From CAVQWT01 sp963717705 (GTDB taxonomy: Bacteria > Pseudomonadota > Gammaproteobacteria > Burkholderiales > Casimicrobiaceae): a DNA stretch of 64,000 nt. Location of the stretch: contig CAVQWT010000005.1 of NCBI GenBank assembly GCA_963717705.1, positions 372,001 through 436,000 of the forward strand, in the 5' to 3' direction. Below are positions 17,641 to 26,989 of this stretch, piece by piece. Positions within the stretch are counted from its first letter, which is position 1. Each line of letters starts with the position of its first letter. A program made the position numbers and the translations under genes. Under the pieces are notes generated by a model, which was not told where the DNA came from, did not search any database, and worked only from the letters and a program-made list of their open reading frames with translations.

Positions 17641-17913
17641 GCCTGGGCGCGGCTGCTCGCTCGCATCTACGAAGTCTTTCCGCTGGTGTGCCCGCTCTGT
17701 GGCGTCGAGATGCACATCATCGCCTTCATCACCGATGGCCCCACCGTGCACGACATCCTCGGCCACCCCGGTAAGCCCGTGTGCGGCGCCGGGCCGGCTC
17801 GTGCTCGCGACCGCCCGCCTGCCCGCGCGCAGCTGCTCAAGCGTCCCCGCCCTCCCGAAAGTGCCACGACAAGCACGCGGTGCAGCCGGTTGCCACCGCA
17901 GATCCACGCTTGA
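17641..17913 (+). pseudogene. IS91-like transposase, C-terminal fragment
   Basis: The frame encodes AWARLLARIYEVFPLVCPLC, then GVEMHIIAFITDGPTVHDIL. This resembles the zinc-ribbon C-terminal end of IS91/IS801-type Y1 transposases, where W-A-x-L-x-x-x-x-x-x-x-P-x-x-C-P-x-C-G precedes M-x-I-I-A-F-I. The catalytic N-terminal part is absent and the frame degrades after ~17790. It begins about 50 bp after the stop of the secreted islet protein. The assignment rests on motif memory only. Confidence 0.5.
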
Positions 17914-17955
17914 CCCGCCCTACCTGCTCCCCCACACTCCGCCTCGTGCGCTTGA

Positions 17956-18357
17956 GATGACTATCCGTCCGGCCAGCGTGGTCAGCACAACCAGTGGGCG
18001 GTTCCCCACCGCAGCAAGCCGATCACGCGCCAAGGCGACAACGGGTTACGCGCGGCCAGCAAGGCCGCAGGGCCGAAGGATTTCCGGTGGCACGATCTAC
18101 GCCACACGTGGGCGAGCAGGCAGGTCCAGAACGGGACGGCGCTCGCGGTGCTCCAGCAGCTGGGGGGGTGGCGCTCGCCGTCCAAGGTCCAGCGCTACGC
18201 TCACTTGGGTCCGTCGCGCCTTGCTGCGTACGCCGCGAATGCGGATGTCAAACACATGCAAGTCCGTGTACACGAGCCAAGAAGCGAACGCGGCGAAAAG
18301 CCCGGTTCAGACAGGGAAAAGGAAGGTTGGCAGAGCGGTCTATTGCACCGGACTTGA
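17956..18357 (+). pseudogene. Tyrosine recombinase (phage-type integrase), C-terminal fragment
   Basis: An open stretch of 133 codons after an in-frame TGA. It contains the C-terminal catalytic part of a tyrosine integrase: FRWHDLRHTWASRQVQNG with the box-II H-x-L-R, VLQQLGGWRSPSKVQRYAHL with the active-site tyrosine. The N-terminal arm-binding and core domains and the first catalytic Arg are missing, and no start codon is credible. The frame runs into the tRNA and its last residues (EGWQSGLLHRT) are read from the tRNA 5' half; its TGA stop is exactly the anticodon at 18355-18357. Probably the enzyme that inserted the islet, now dead. Confidence 0.8.
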
Positions 18358-18410
18358 AATCCGGCGTGCCGGCAACGGCACCGTGAGTTCGAATCTCACA
18401 CCTTCCGCCA
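18321..18410 (+). tRNA. tRNA-Ser(UGA)
   Basis: Ninety nucleotides including an encoded CCA. The acceptor stem GGAAGGT pairs perfectly with ACCTTCC. The anticodon stem CCGGA/TCCGG encloses CTTGAAA with anticodon TGA at 18355-18357. A long variable arm (GTGCCG, GCAA, CGGCAC) is the class II hallmark of serine tRNA, and the T arm reads GTGAG-TTCGAAT-CTCAC. It reads UCA and, by wobble, other UCN codons. Its 5' half is the right-hand islet repeat, so its upstream flank, including any promoter, comes from the inserted DNA. Confidence 0.97.
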
Positions 18411-18563
18411 ATGCGGCTTTCGCCGGGATTCGAGCAGCGCCCCCCACGCATCATCAACACACGGTCGGCCCGACTCCGGGCCTACGACCTTTCTACGGCT
18501 TCCGGAGCGACACAGCCCCTTGCATCGGCCTCGATGGGCACTCGGCGTCGTGCCGCCGATCAA

Positions 18564-19709
18564 TCAATGGGATTCGCGCCGAAGAAGTAGGCCCGCGGCA
18601 AGCAGCATCAGAACCAGTGCACCAAGCCCCTCAACTGACATTGCGGGGACCTCGGTCGCAACAGCTTCGGCAATCGGGTCGAGACGATAGGCGCGGCAAT
18701 CGCCAAGGGGGTAGTAGGGAATGTCGCAGTTTGCGTTAGCAACAATTTGGCCGCCGTCATTGATGCCATTTGCCTGCGTCAACGTCGCGCCGGCAGCTAG
18801 TCCAGAGATTACAAGCGAGTTCAAGTCATAAACGTTGCCGTCAGAAAAGAAAAGAGCGCGTGACGGACCTGCCGTTACGCCCAAACCTACTACCTGGTTC
18901 CTGTTGTTAATTGCTGTGCCAATACTGCCTATGTATCCGGGCAGGATGCCAAGGTTTGTCATGACGCCTGAGGCGTACAAGAACGCTCGCGACTGGCCGC
19001 TTGTCGTCTGCGAACTTCCAGTTACCTGCCCACGGTCGTTAATGGCTACGGCGTTGCTGCCCATACCGCCGAGCGTGCCCAAGTCGGTCATCGTTCCGCC
19101 AAAGTACAAGAACGCGCGAGACGGATTGGGTATAGTGAACGCATTGCCAATCACTTGACCGCTCGCATTAATCCCCGATGCACTGCTGCGTTGTTCGCCC
19201 AGCGCGCCCAAGACGGTGGTCGTCCCGGCGGCGTAAACGAACGCACGGTATACGTTGGCGGCGGTGAATACCTCTCCAGTTATCTGGCCTGCAGCGTTGA
19301 TGCCATTACCCGCGCTGCCAGGGCCAACCTGTGTGCCTAGGTCGGTCATCACTCCGTTGGCGAAGAGGAACGCGCGGGCGACAGTACTGGCGTCAAACGA
19401 GGCGTTTCCGGTCACCTGACCGCTGTCGTTGATGGCATTTCCGGCGCTGAACGGCCCGCCGAGCGTGCCCAGGTCGATCATGGTTCCGGAGGTGTGCAGG
19501 AAGGCATGTCCTTGGCCACCTGCCGTCTGCGCCATTCCTGTGATCCGGCCGCTCGCATTGATGGCCCTGCCCAAGCTGTAATTCCCACCAAGCGCACCAA
19601 GCGGGGTAGCGGTGTAATGCTGAGCTGCGATCGCTGGCACGGTCACAATTCCGAACGCCACCACGAGGGCCCAGCGAAACGAGTTGGGGTGGTTCCCGGT
19701 CAGACTCAT
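18564..19709 (-). CDS. Extracellular HAF-repeat protein with IPTL-CTERM-like sorting tail
   Basis: A 381-residue exported protein. The ATG at 19709 (AAGGCGGG a few bases upstream) gives a signal peptide ending near VPAIAAQ. Residues ~25-320 are about eight HAF-type repeats: each has a G-x-A-F-L strand, a short T-x-L-G-x-L-G-G turn and an A-I-N-x-x-G-Q-V-x-G strand, for example MTDLGTLGGMGSNAVAINDR. The C-terminus has VPAMSVEGLGALVLMLLAAG followed by an Arg-Arg pair, which resembles an IPTL/PEP-CTERM signal: a Pro motif, one helix, basic end. No exosortase is in the window. Base composition is clearly lower in G+C than the surroundings, which suggests transfer. Confidence 0.8.
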   Translation of the reverse strand: MSLTGNHPNSFRWALVVAFGIVTVPAIAAQHYTATPLGALGGNYSLGRAINASGRITGMAQTAGGQGHAFLHTSGTMIDLGTLGGPFSAGNAINDSGQVTGNASFDASTVARAFLFANGVMTDLGTQVGPGSAGNGINAAGQITGEVFTAANVYRAFVYAAGTTTVLGALGEQRSSASGINASGQVIGNAFTIPNPSRAFLYFGGTMTDLGTLGGMGSNAVAINDRGQVTGSSQTTSGQSRAFLYASGVMTNLGILPGYIGSIGTAINNRNQVVGLGVTAGPSRALFFSDGNVYDLNSLVISGLAAGATLTQANGINDGGQIVANANCDIPYYPLGDCRAYRLDPIAEAVATEVPAMSVEGLGALVLMLLAAGLLLRRESH

Positions 19710-20159
19710 TTGCCCGCCTTGTCCTAGATATGAAGCGAGGCGTTTCCGCAAATGCGGCCACGTGGTTCGATGTTCCCCCCTGTTGACTGAGCGCCAATTG
19801 ACCTTTGGCAATCTCTCGTCGGATTGTGCGTTGGAAGAAATTGCGCTGCCAGCACGCGCCGGACATGCCGAGTAGACCTACGGAGTGCGTGTCAGGGCGG
19901 CGGTACTGAATGGCTGGGGACGAACAAGGCAGCCCCGGAACCGCCATTGAGAACAGGCGGTTAGCAATGATACTTTGGGGGTAACTCTGGGGGTAACTAT
20001 GACGGAATTAGACCGCGTAGCCCCTCACTATGAATGACACACCTCCGCCACCCGTGCGCTTTGGAACCGCCTACACTCCCTTCGCCCCCGCCCTGTCTTG
20101 GACGAAGTTCTAACGAAACGATCAGGCGGCGGGCGCCGGTACCGTGAAGGGGCCTCGAG
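19710..20159. other. Gene-free accessory region with integrase-type repeats
   Basis: A 450-bp stretch with lower G+C on its left. It holds the promoter of the HAF gene, an inverted repeat AACCGCC/GGCGGTT near 19940-19962, and the paired TGGGGGTAACT repeats at 19976-19998, followed at once by a 12-codon frame (MTELDRVAPHYE) that stops. Nothing else is recognisable. Confidence 0.5.
19976..19998 (+). repeat. Two TGGGGGTAACT direct repeats (integrase arm-site-like)
   Basis: TGGGGGTAACT occurs at 19976-19986 and 19988-19998 (period 12), directly before an ATG at 19999. Paired GGGGGTA-type repeats just before an integrase start codon are a feature I associate with islands inserted in tRNA genes. 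Here the frame after the ATG stops after 12 codons, so this may be a relic. Confidence 0.55.
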
Positions 20160-21359
20160 TCAACACGCCAACGGCATCATGTTTCCGTCGTAGGTGCCGA
20201 GGCATGTCATCGAGCCGGCGATGGGGCCCACGATCTGGGTATGGGCGAAACGCACCGTTCCGCCGTAGACGGCGACCGCACCGTGGTAAAGCCCCGCCGG
20301 GGACAATACACGCGACGCGCGAACGTTCAGATTCCCTTCGTCGACAACGATGGTCCTCGTCGAGCCGCCACCGGATGCCAGGGTGACGCCGTCCATGTCG
20401 ATGCTGCCGGACCACAGATGCGCGCCGATGCTGTCCTCTGATCCGGACGCCGTGACGGTCGATTGCGCCAAGGTCACGGCACCGTCGGTGGTCCCGACCC
20501 CATGGGCGTATTCGGCGCTCGATCGCACTTCGCAGCCACGCAATTGGATACTGCCGCCGGTCAGCGCCACTGCGCCGACGGCCGAGAGCGTGCTCTGCGC
20601 GTTCAGCGTCGAATCGACAAGCGTCAGGGCACCGGCGTCGCGCGCGTACGCAGCGTACGCGATGACCGAGCCGCCGCTCGCGGTCAGCGTCGCATGGTCG
20701 AAACGGGCGACGCCTCCCAGAATGTACACGACCAGTGACATCTCCCCGGGGCCTGCCATCATCGCCGTGACGTGCGAGAAGCGCGAACTGCCGCTCGTCT
20801 GCATGATCGTTGCACCGTCGGGGTAAGAACTGGCCCCCAGGGCGGCGTTGTTCACCACGGTCAGGCGACGCAACTCGGCATTTGCTCCGGCGACGATCGT
20901 GCCGCCCGGTGTGTCGGCGCGCAATACGGTGACACCTTCCCCGGAGCCTTCGACGTCGACGTAGTCCTTTAATGTCACCTGCCCAGTGTAGGCCCCCGGC
21001 GCGATGCGGACGAGGTACGGCGTCGCGGGGCCGGCCCGGGCAGCGGCGTAGTCAATCGCCGACTGGACCGAGCCGAACATCCCGCCGCTCATCGCGACCC
21101 ACACGACCGCTGGCGGCAGCAACACGTCGCCGGTTCGATTCAGAAAGACGGCCATCGACAGCCGCGTGACCGGCTGGTCGGGACAATAGAGTCCTGGCGC
21201 ACACCCCACGGTGATGCCGCGGTTCTTGATCCATTCGACGTTGGTGCAAAACGCGCTCGCTGCGTCGACGTCCGCAAACCCGACACAGGGAACACCCGAC
21301 ACCAACGGAGCCCAAGCCCAAACCAGCAGAGCCGACACGCGCCGGATGATCGTCTTCAT
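20160..21359 (-). CDS. Secreted right-handed beta-helix protein with N-terminal SLH-like segment
   Basis: A 399-residue exported protein. The ATG at 21359 has AAAGGAG 5 nt upstream; a GTG two codons earlier is worse. A signal peptide ends near residue 22. Residues ~28-75 resemble an SLH-like module: VGFADVDAASAFCTNVEWIK, then RGITVGCAPGLYCPDQPVTR and MAVFLNR, with three or four cysteines. Residues ~90-395 look like a pectinesterase-type parallel beta-helix: a MFGSVQSAIDYAAARAG start, IAPGAYTGQVTLKDYVDVEG, then short strands ending in V/I/L with G/S/A turns. No pectinesterase catalytic residues are evident, so binding or structure is likelier than catalysis. Surface localisation is an inference. 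Confidence 0.75.
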   Translation of the reverse strand: MKTIIRRVSALLVWAWAPLVSGVPCVGFADVDAASAFCTNVEWIKNRGITVGCAPGLYCPDQPVTRLSMAVFLNRTGDVLLPPAVVWVAMSGGMFGSVQSAIDYAAARAGPATPYLVRIAPGAYTGQVTLKDYVDVEGSGEGVTVLRADTPGGTIVAGANAELRRLTVVNNAALGASSYPDGATIMQTSGSSRFSHVTAMMAGPGEMSLVVYILGGVARFDHATLTASGGSVIAYAAYARDAGALTLVDSTLNAQSTLSAVGAVALTGGSIQLRGCEVRSSAEYAHGVGTTDGAVTLAQSTVTASGSEDSIGAHLWSGSIDMDGVTLASGGGSTRTIVVDEGNLNVRASRVLSPAGLYHGAVAVYGGTVRFAHTQIVGPIAGSMTCLGTYDGNMMPLAC

Positions 21360-21672
21360 GATCACTCCTTTGGATGGTCACCGCAGTTTCATGCTGCGCT
21401 CGGGCAAACTCGCAATCATTGACGGCGGTCAATGCGGTCGATGGTCGCGACCAGGGACGGCCCCGCCCGTCAGCGAATGCCAATGTGCCGCGGGCGCGGG
21501 CAATCTGTCGGGGTCCGCAATGCAATCGACTGCGGCAGGCTGCCGCGGCGTCCAAGCCGGAGCGCGCGGCTGACGCGAGGACCAACGCCCGAAGAAGGCC
21601 GCGCAAGGCGTTGGCGCGGTCCGGGTCCCCGCGCGAAGGCCCAGCATCAGGTCATCGACGCCGACCCGCCGA
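21360..21672. other. Intergenic region between the beta-helix gene and the ATPase gene
   Basis: A 313-bp gap that holds the promoter of the leftward beta-helix gene, including the ATTGAC/GTCAAT dyad at 21418-21433. It also marks where sequence returns to the high-GC housekeeping style. No coding frame is convincing. Confidence 0.45.
21418..21433. promoter_or_regulatory. ATTGAC-N4-GTCAAT dyad upstream of the beta-helix gene
   Basis: Perfect 6-bp arms separated by GGCG, about 60-75 bp before the ATG at 21359. It has the geometry of a CRP/FNR-family site (TTGAC-N4-GTCAA) and also supplies a TTGACC -35 on the minus strand. Either reading is tentative. Confidence 0.3.
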
Positions 21673-23508
<1,836 letters not shown>

Positions 23509-23572
23509 GCGCGAACTCTACACCGAAGGACCGGCCCCGCGCATCGGGCCGGACCCGGCCGCCTGCGCCTCC

Positions 23573-24754
23573 CTACGCGGGTGGCGCCGGCACCTGGAAC
23601 ACCTCGCGCAGGTAGGCGACGTACGACGGGTCGTAGTCCATCGACTTCGACGGCTCGTCGCTGATCTTCGCCACCGGCTGGCCGTTGCAGCGCGTCATCT
23701 TGATGACGATCTGCAGTGGCTCGTAACCGAGGTCGTTGGTCAGGTTGGTGCCGATGCCGAAGGCCGTGTGGGTACGTCCCCGGAAGTACTGGAACAGCCG
23801 GATCGCCAGCGGCACGTTGAGGCTGTCGGAGAAGATCATCGTCTTGCTTTGCGGATCGATCCGCATCCGCTGGTAGTGGGCGATCATCTTGTCGCCCCAT
23901 TCGAACGGATTGCCCGAGTCGTGGCGCACGCCGTCGAACAGCTTGCAGAAGAAGAGGTCGAAGTCGCGCATGAACGCGTCCATGCCGCAGACGTCGGACA
24001 GCGCGATCCCGAGGTCGCCGCGGTACTCCTTCGCCCAGGTGTCGAACGCGAACTTCTGCGAGTCGCGCAGCCGCGGGCCGACCGCCTGGCAGGCCTGCAG
24101 GTACTCGTGCGCCATCGTTCCCAGCGGCGTGAGCCCCGCGGCGCGCGCGAGATCGACGTTGCTGGTGCCGACGAAATGGGTCGGCATCTCCCGCTTCAGC
24201 GTCGCGACGACCTCCTCGTGCCAGCGGCGCGAGAACCGTCGCCGCGTGCCGTAGTCGGCGATGCGGAACTCGGGGTCGCCCACCGCGTTGGCGTCGGCGA
24301 TCTTGGCGGCGAGCCGGCGGCGGCCCTCGGCGAAATCGGGATCGCGGACGGTGTTGCGGTAATAGACCTCGGCGACGATCGCGAGCACCGGCACCTCGAA
24401 CAGGATCGTGTGCAGCCACGGCCCCTTGATCGTGATGTCGATCTCGCGGTCGGACCCCTCGAGCGGCGCGACGGTGATGAACCGCTCGTCGAGCCGGAAC
24501 ACGCCGAGCAGGTCGACGAAATCGCTCTTGAGAAAGCGCAGCGACCGCAGGTAGTCGAGCTCGTCGCCGCGGAACGTCAGCGACGTCAGCGCGCGGATCT
24601 CGTCCCGGATCTCGTCGACGAAGGGCACGAGGTTGATGCCGGGATTGCGGCACTTGAACCGGTACTCGACGTGCGCGCCGGGGAAATGATGCAGGACGAC
24701 CTGCATCATCGTGAACTTGTACAGATCGGTGTCGAGCAGCGACGGGATGATCAT
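23573..24754 (-). CDS. pncB: Nicotinate phosphoribosyltransferase
   Basis: A 393-residue enzyme of NAD salvage that joins nicotinate and PRPP, with ATP hydrolysis, to nicotinate mononucleotide. The N-terminus MIIPSLLDTDLYKFTMMQVV is the family signature. THFVGTSNVDLARAAGLTPL and GTMAHEYLQ carry the phosphorylated histidine region, and the PRPP-binding segment is near FSDSLNVPLAIRLFQYF and FGIGTNLTNDLG. The ATG at 24754 gives the standard start. It is followed on the minus strand by the ATPase gene, with no sign of functional linkage. Confidence 0.94.
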   Translation of the reverse strand: MIIPSLLDTDLYKFTMMQVVLHHFPGAHVEYRFKCRNPGINLVPFVDEIRDEIRALTSLTFRGDELDYLRSLRFLKSDFVDLLGVFRLDERFITVAPLEGSDREIDITIKGPWLHTILFEVPVLAIVAEVYYRNTVRDPDFAEGRRRLAAKIADANAVGDPEFRIADYGTRRRFSRRWHEEVVATLKREMPTHFVGTSNVDLARAAGLTPLGTMAHEYLQACQAVGPRLRDSQKFAFDTWAKEYRGDLGIALSDVCGMDAFMRDFDLFFCKLFDGVRHDSGNPFEWGDKMIAHYQRMRIDPQSKTMIFSDSLNVPLAIRLFQYFRGRTHTAFGIGTNLTNDLGYEPLQIVIKMTRCNGQPVAKISDEPSKSMDYDPSYVAYLREVFQVPAPPA

Positions 24755-24812
24755 GGGGGAATCGGGAGCGCCGGCGGTCGGCCGGGAGTCGGCGGGCGCG
24801 GTGCCGGCGATC

Positions 24813-26138
24813 TTACTCCGGGCCGGCCGCGCCGGGAACGCCGGATGCGGAAATGGCGGCGCCCGCCGCGGTCGACGGCGGCGGCGCACCGTCGACGACG
24901 CGGATACGTTGGGCAAGCACGATGGTGAGGAGCGTGCAGGCGACGGCGAGCCAGCCGACCCAGCCGAAGCGGGTCAGCGAGCCGTCCGGCGCGCGGCCGA
25001 TGATCAGCCCGGAGGCGAGCACCGCGAGTCCCGAGCCCACCTGCTGCACCGAGGCGTTGAAGCTCATGAAGCTGCCGCGCAGCCGCGGCTCCACCGAGCC
25101 CGTGATCAGCGCCATCGCCGGCCCGAAGCGGCCGGTGACGAAGATGAAGAACAGCGTCGCGAGCGGCACCACCGCCGCCAGCGGCAGGCGCGGCATGTGG
25201 GTCGTGATCAGGATCGGCACCACCGAGATCGCGGCCAGGATCGTGAACATCCGCTGCTTGCCGTAGCGGTCCGCGAGCCAGCCGAAGACCTGCGCGGTGA
25301 CCAGCGTCGCCAGCCCGCCGGCGAAGTAGATCACCGACAGGTCCTGCTCGGTCAGCCCGACGTTGGCGACGTTGTACGGCGCGATGAACGGTATCACGGT
25401 GAAGCCGGCGAACATCAGCGTGATCATCAGGGCGAACGCGCGGCGGTGATTGGGCACGCCGAAGATCGCGCGCAGCTGCTCGACCGGATGCCTCCGGTGG
25501 CCGCGCGAGACGTGCGTGCCCATCGTCGGGAGCACGCGCGCAGCGACCAGCCCGACGGCGATGCTCGCCGCGGCCACCGCCAGGAACGGCGTGCGCCACG
25601 TGTAGTGCGCGGCGAGCCACAGCCCGATCGGCACGCCGGCGATCGACGACAGCGCAAACGCCGCGCCGACGATGGCCGTGGCCTGTGCGCGGCGCGCGTA
25701 CGGCACGGCGTCGGCGACGATCGCCAGCACCAGCGCGCCCATCACGCCGCCGAACGCGCCGGCGGCGACGCGCGCGGCGAGCAGCGCCTCGAAATTGGGC
25801 GCGATCCCGCACAGCGCCGTCGCCACGACGAAGCCCGCGTACAGCACCAGCAGCGCGTGCTTGCGGTCGAAGCGGTCGATCCAGAAGGCGGCGACGAAGC
25901 CGCTCGCCGCGGCCGAGAAGGTGTAGGCGGAGACGAGCGTCGAGAACCCGGCCGGGCCGATGCCGAACAGCCGCATCAGCTGCGGCCCGAGCGGCATCAT
26001 GATCATGAAGTCGACGACGTGGGTGAACTGGATCGCCGCCAGCGTCAGAAGCAGCGCAAGCTCGCGCGGCGGGCGCCTCTCCCGTGATCGCGGCTCGGCG
26101 GCAGGTTGCGCGGGAATCGGGGGCGGTTCGGATGGCAA
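24813..26138 (-). CDS. Major facilitator superfamily drug/sugar efflux-type transporter
   Basis: A 441-residue protein with 12 predicted membrane segments. DHA1-like marks are VVDFMIMMPLGPQLMRLFGI in helix 1, FWIDRFDRKHALLV in loop 2-3 and RVAAGAFGGVMGALVLAIVA in helix 4-5. This branch resembles sugar or arabinose efflux permeases. The only in-frame start is a TTG at 26138 with GAGAG about 8 nt upstream, and that region sits in the large dyad at 26140-26180, which suggests control of translation or transcription. The C-terminal 35 residues are Ala/Gly/Pro-rich. The histidine phosphatase gene ends 63 bp upstream on the same strand. Cargo unknown. Confidence 0.82.
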   Translation of the reverse strand: MPSEPPPIPAQPAAEPRSRERRPPRELALLLTLAAIQFTHVVDFMIMMPLGPQLMRLFGIGPAGFSTLVSAYTFSAAASGFVAAFWIDRFDRKHALLVLYAGFVVATALCGIAPNFEALLAARVAAGAFGGVMGALVLAIVADAVPYARRAQATAIVGAAFALSSIAGVPIGLWLAAHYTWRTPFLAVAAASIAVGLVAARVLPTMGTHVSRGHRRHPVEQLRAIFGVPNHRRAFALMITLMFAGFTVIPFIAPYNVANVGLTEQDLSVIYFAGGLATLVTAQVFGWLADRYGKQRMFTILAAISVVPILITTHMPRLPLAAVVPLATLFFIFVTGRFGPAMALITGSVEPRLRGSFMSFNASVQQVGSGLAVLASGLIIGRAPDGSLTRFGWVGWLAVACTLLTIVLAQRIRVVDGAPPPSTAAGAAISASGVPGAAGPE

Positions 26139-26139
26139 G

Positions 26140-26180
26140 GGTAGATCTCTCGAACTGACCCGAAGTCAGTTGAGTCTACC
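26140..26180. promoter_or_regulatory. Nested inverted repeat over the start region of the MFS gene
   Basis: Inner arms AACTGAC (26153-26159) and GTCAGTT (26165-26171) are perfect, and outer arms GGTAGA/TCTACC (26140-26145, 26175-26180) add six pairs. The structure ends 1-2 bp before the TTG start at 26138, and the GAGAG ribosome-binding site lies between inner and outer arms. It may be a MarR/TetR-type operator or an RNA hairpin that masks translation. Confidence 0.5.
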
Positions 26181-26201
26181 ACGCGTCCGCCGACAACGAC
26201 T

Positions 26202-26807
26202 TCAGACCGAAAGACGTCCCGCCAGGGTGAACCCGGCGGAACCCCGCGGCTCCCTCCCTGGCTCCCGCGCCGGCACCAGCACCAGCGCCTCGCCCATCGC
26301 CGTGTTCTCGCCCGCGATCGCGGCGATGTTGACCATGTGCGTCACCAGCACCAGCGTGTCCGGTCCGCGCCACGCGGCGATGCGCGCGCGCGCCGCCGCG
26401 GTCCGCTCGGGCTCGTCGCGGCGATCGTCGAAGAACGAGTCGAGCGGCGGCCAGCGTTCGGCGCGGCCGAACGCGAGCGTCGCGGTGTCGAGGCAGCGAC
26501 ACCACCCGGAAGAAAGCACCGGCCCGAACCGTACCCCCGCGGCGGCCAGCCGCGCGCCGAACGCCTGCGCCGACGCTCGGCCCGCGGCGGAGAGATTGCG
26601 CTGGGTCGAGCAGTCGCCCAGGCGGAATCCCGGCGGGTCGCCGATGCCCGCCTCCGTCGCCGCGTGCCGCAGCAGCAGCACGCGCCCACCGGCCGCGAGC
26701 TCCGCCAGCGCGGGCGTTTGAGGCGTCGCGCCGACCGCGCGCGGGACCGCCGCCGCGATTGCCCATGCCGCGGCGCCCTGCAACCACCGCCTGCGTCCGT
26801 TCGCCAT
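26202..26807 (-). CDS. Exported histidine phosphatase family protein
   Basis: A 201-residue protein with a Tat-like leader (NGRRRWLQGAAAWAIAAAVP). The phosphatase core begins with RVLLLRHAATEAG, the R-H motif that holds the phosphohistidine nucleophile; the usual R-H-G is R-H-A here. SSGWCRCLDTATLAFG supplies the second Arg region, and LVLVTHMVNIAAIAG carries the second catalytic His. This small branch acts in the periplasm on unknown phosphate esters. It precedes the MFS gene on the same strand and is divergent from corA. Confidence 0.85.
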   Translation of the reverse strand: MANGRRRWLQGAAAWAIAAAVPRAVGATPQTPALAELAAGGRVLLLRHAATEAGIGDPPGFRLGDCSTQRNLSAAGRASAQAFGARLAAAGVRFGPVLSSGWCRCLDTATLAFGRAERWPPLDSFFDDRRDEPERTAAARARIAAWRGPDTLVLVTHMVNIAAIAGENTAMGEALVLVPAREPGREPRGSAGFTLAGRLSV

Positions 26808-26893
26808 GCTTTGCTCCTTCCGTCTGCGCCACTCACGCCGGCGGCCCCGGCGGCCCCTGCCCGCCGCCGCCCGGGCCCGCGCCGCCCTGCGCG

Positions 26894-26933
26894 GTGGCGT
26901 GGCGTGGCGTGGCGTGGCGTGGCGTGGCGTGGC
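26894..26933 (+). repeat. Eight tandem GTGGC units upstream of corA
   Basis: GTGGC is repeated eight times without interruption (40 bp), in the 182-bp divergent region between the histidine phosphatase gene and corA. It ends 56 bp before the corA ATG. Slipped-strand copy changes there would alter promoter spacing. Confidence 0.95.
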
Positions 26934-26989
26934 GTCCGGGCTTCGACGCCGATATCATCGGGGACGTTCCACCCCACGGTCCACTGTCC

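Larger units (their letters stand above)
16004..18364 (+). mobile_element. Decayed 2.3-kb integrative islet in tRNA-Ser(UGA)
   Basis: The segment is bounded by direct copies of the 5' 44 nt of tRNA-Ser(UGA): 16004-16047 on the left and 18321-18364, inside the complete tRNA, on the right. They match at 43 of 44 positions; the single difference (T16019/C18336) limits the likely crossover to the 28 identical bases ending in the anticodon stem. Inside lie a 51-codon frame with a terminator, a secreted protein of unknown function, an IS91-like transposase fragment and the C-terminal third of a tyrosine integrase abutting the tRNA. No intact integrase remains, so the islet looks immobile. A tandem tRNA pair with one copy decayed is the alternative reading. 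Confidence 0.7.

Noticed and set aside
26894..26933. CRISPR array
   Set aside because: The 5-bp unit has no spacers; it is a simple pentanucleotide repeat. No other spaced repeat or cas gene is present in the window.
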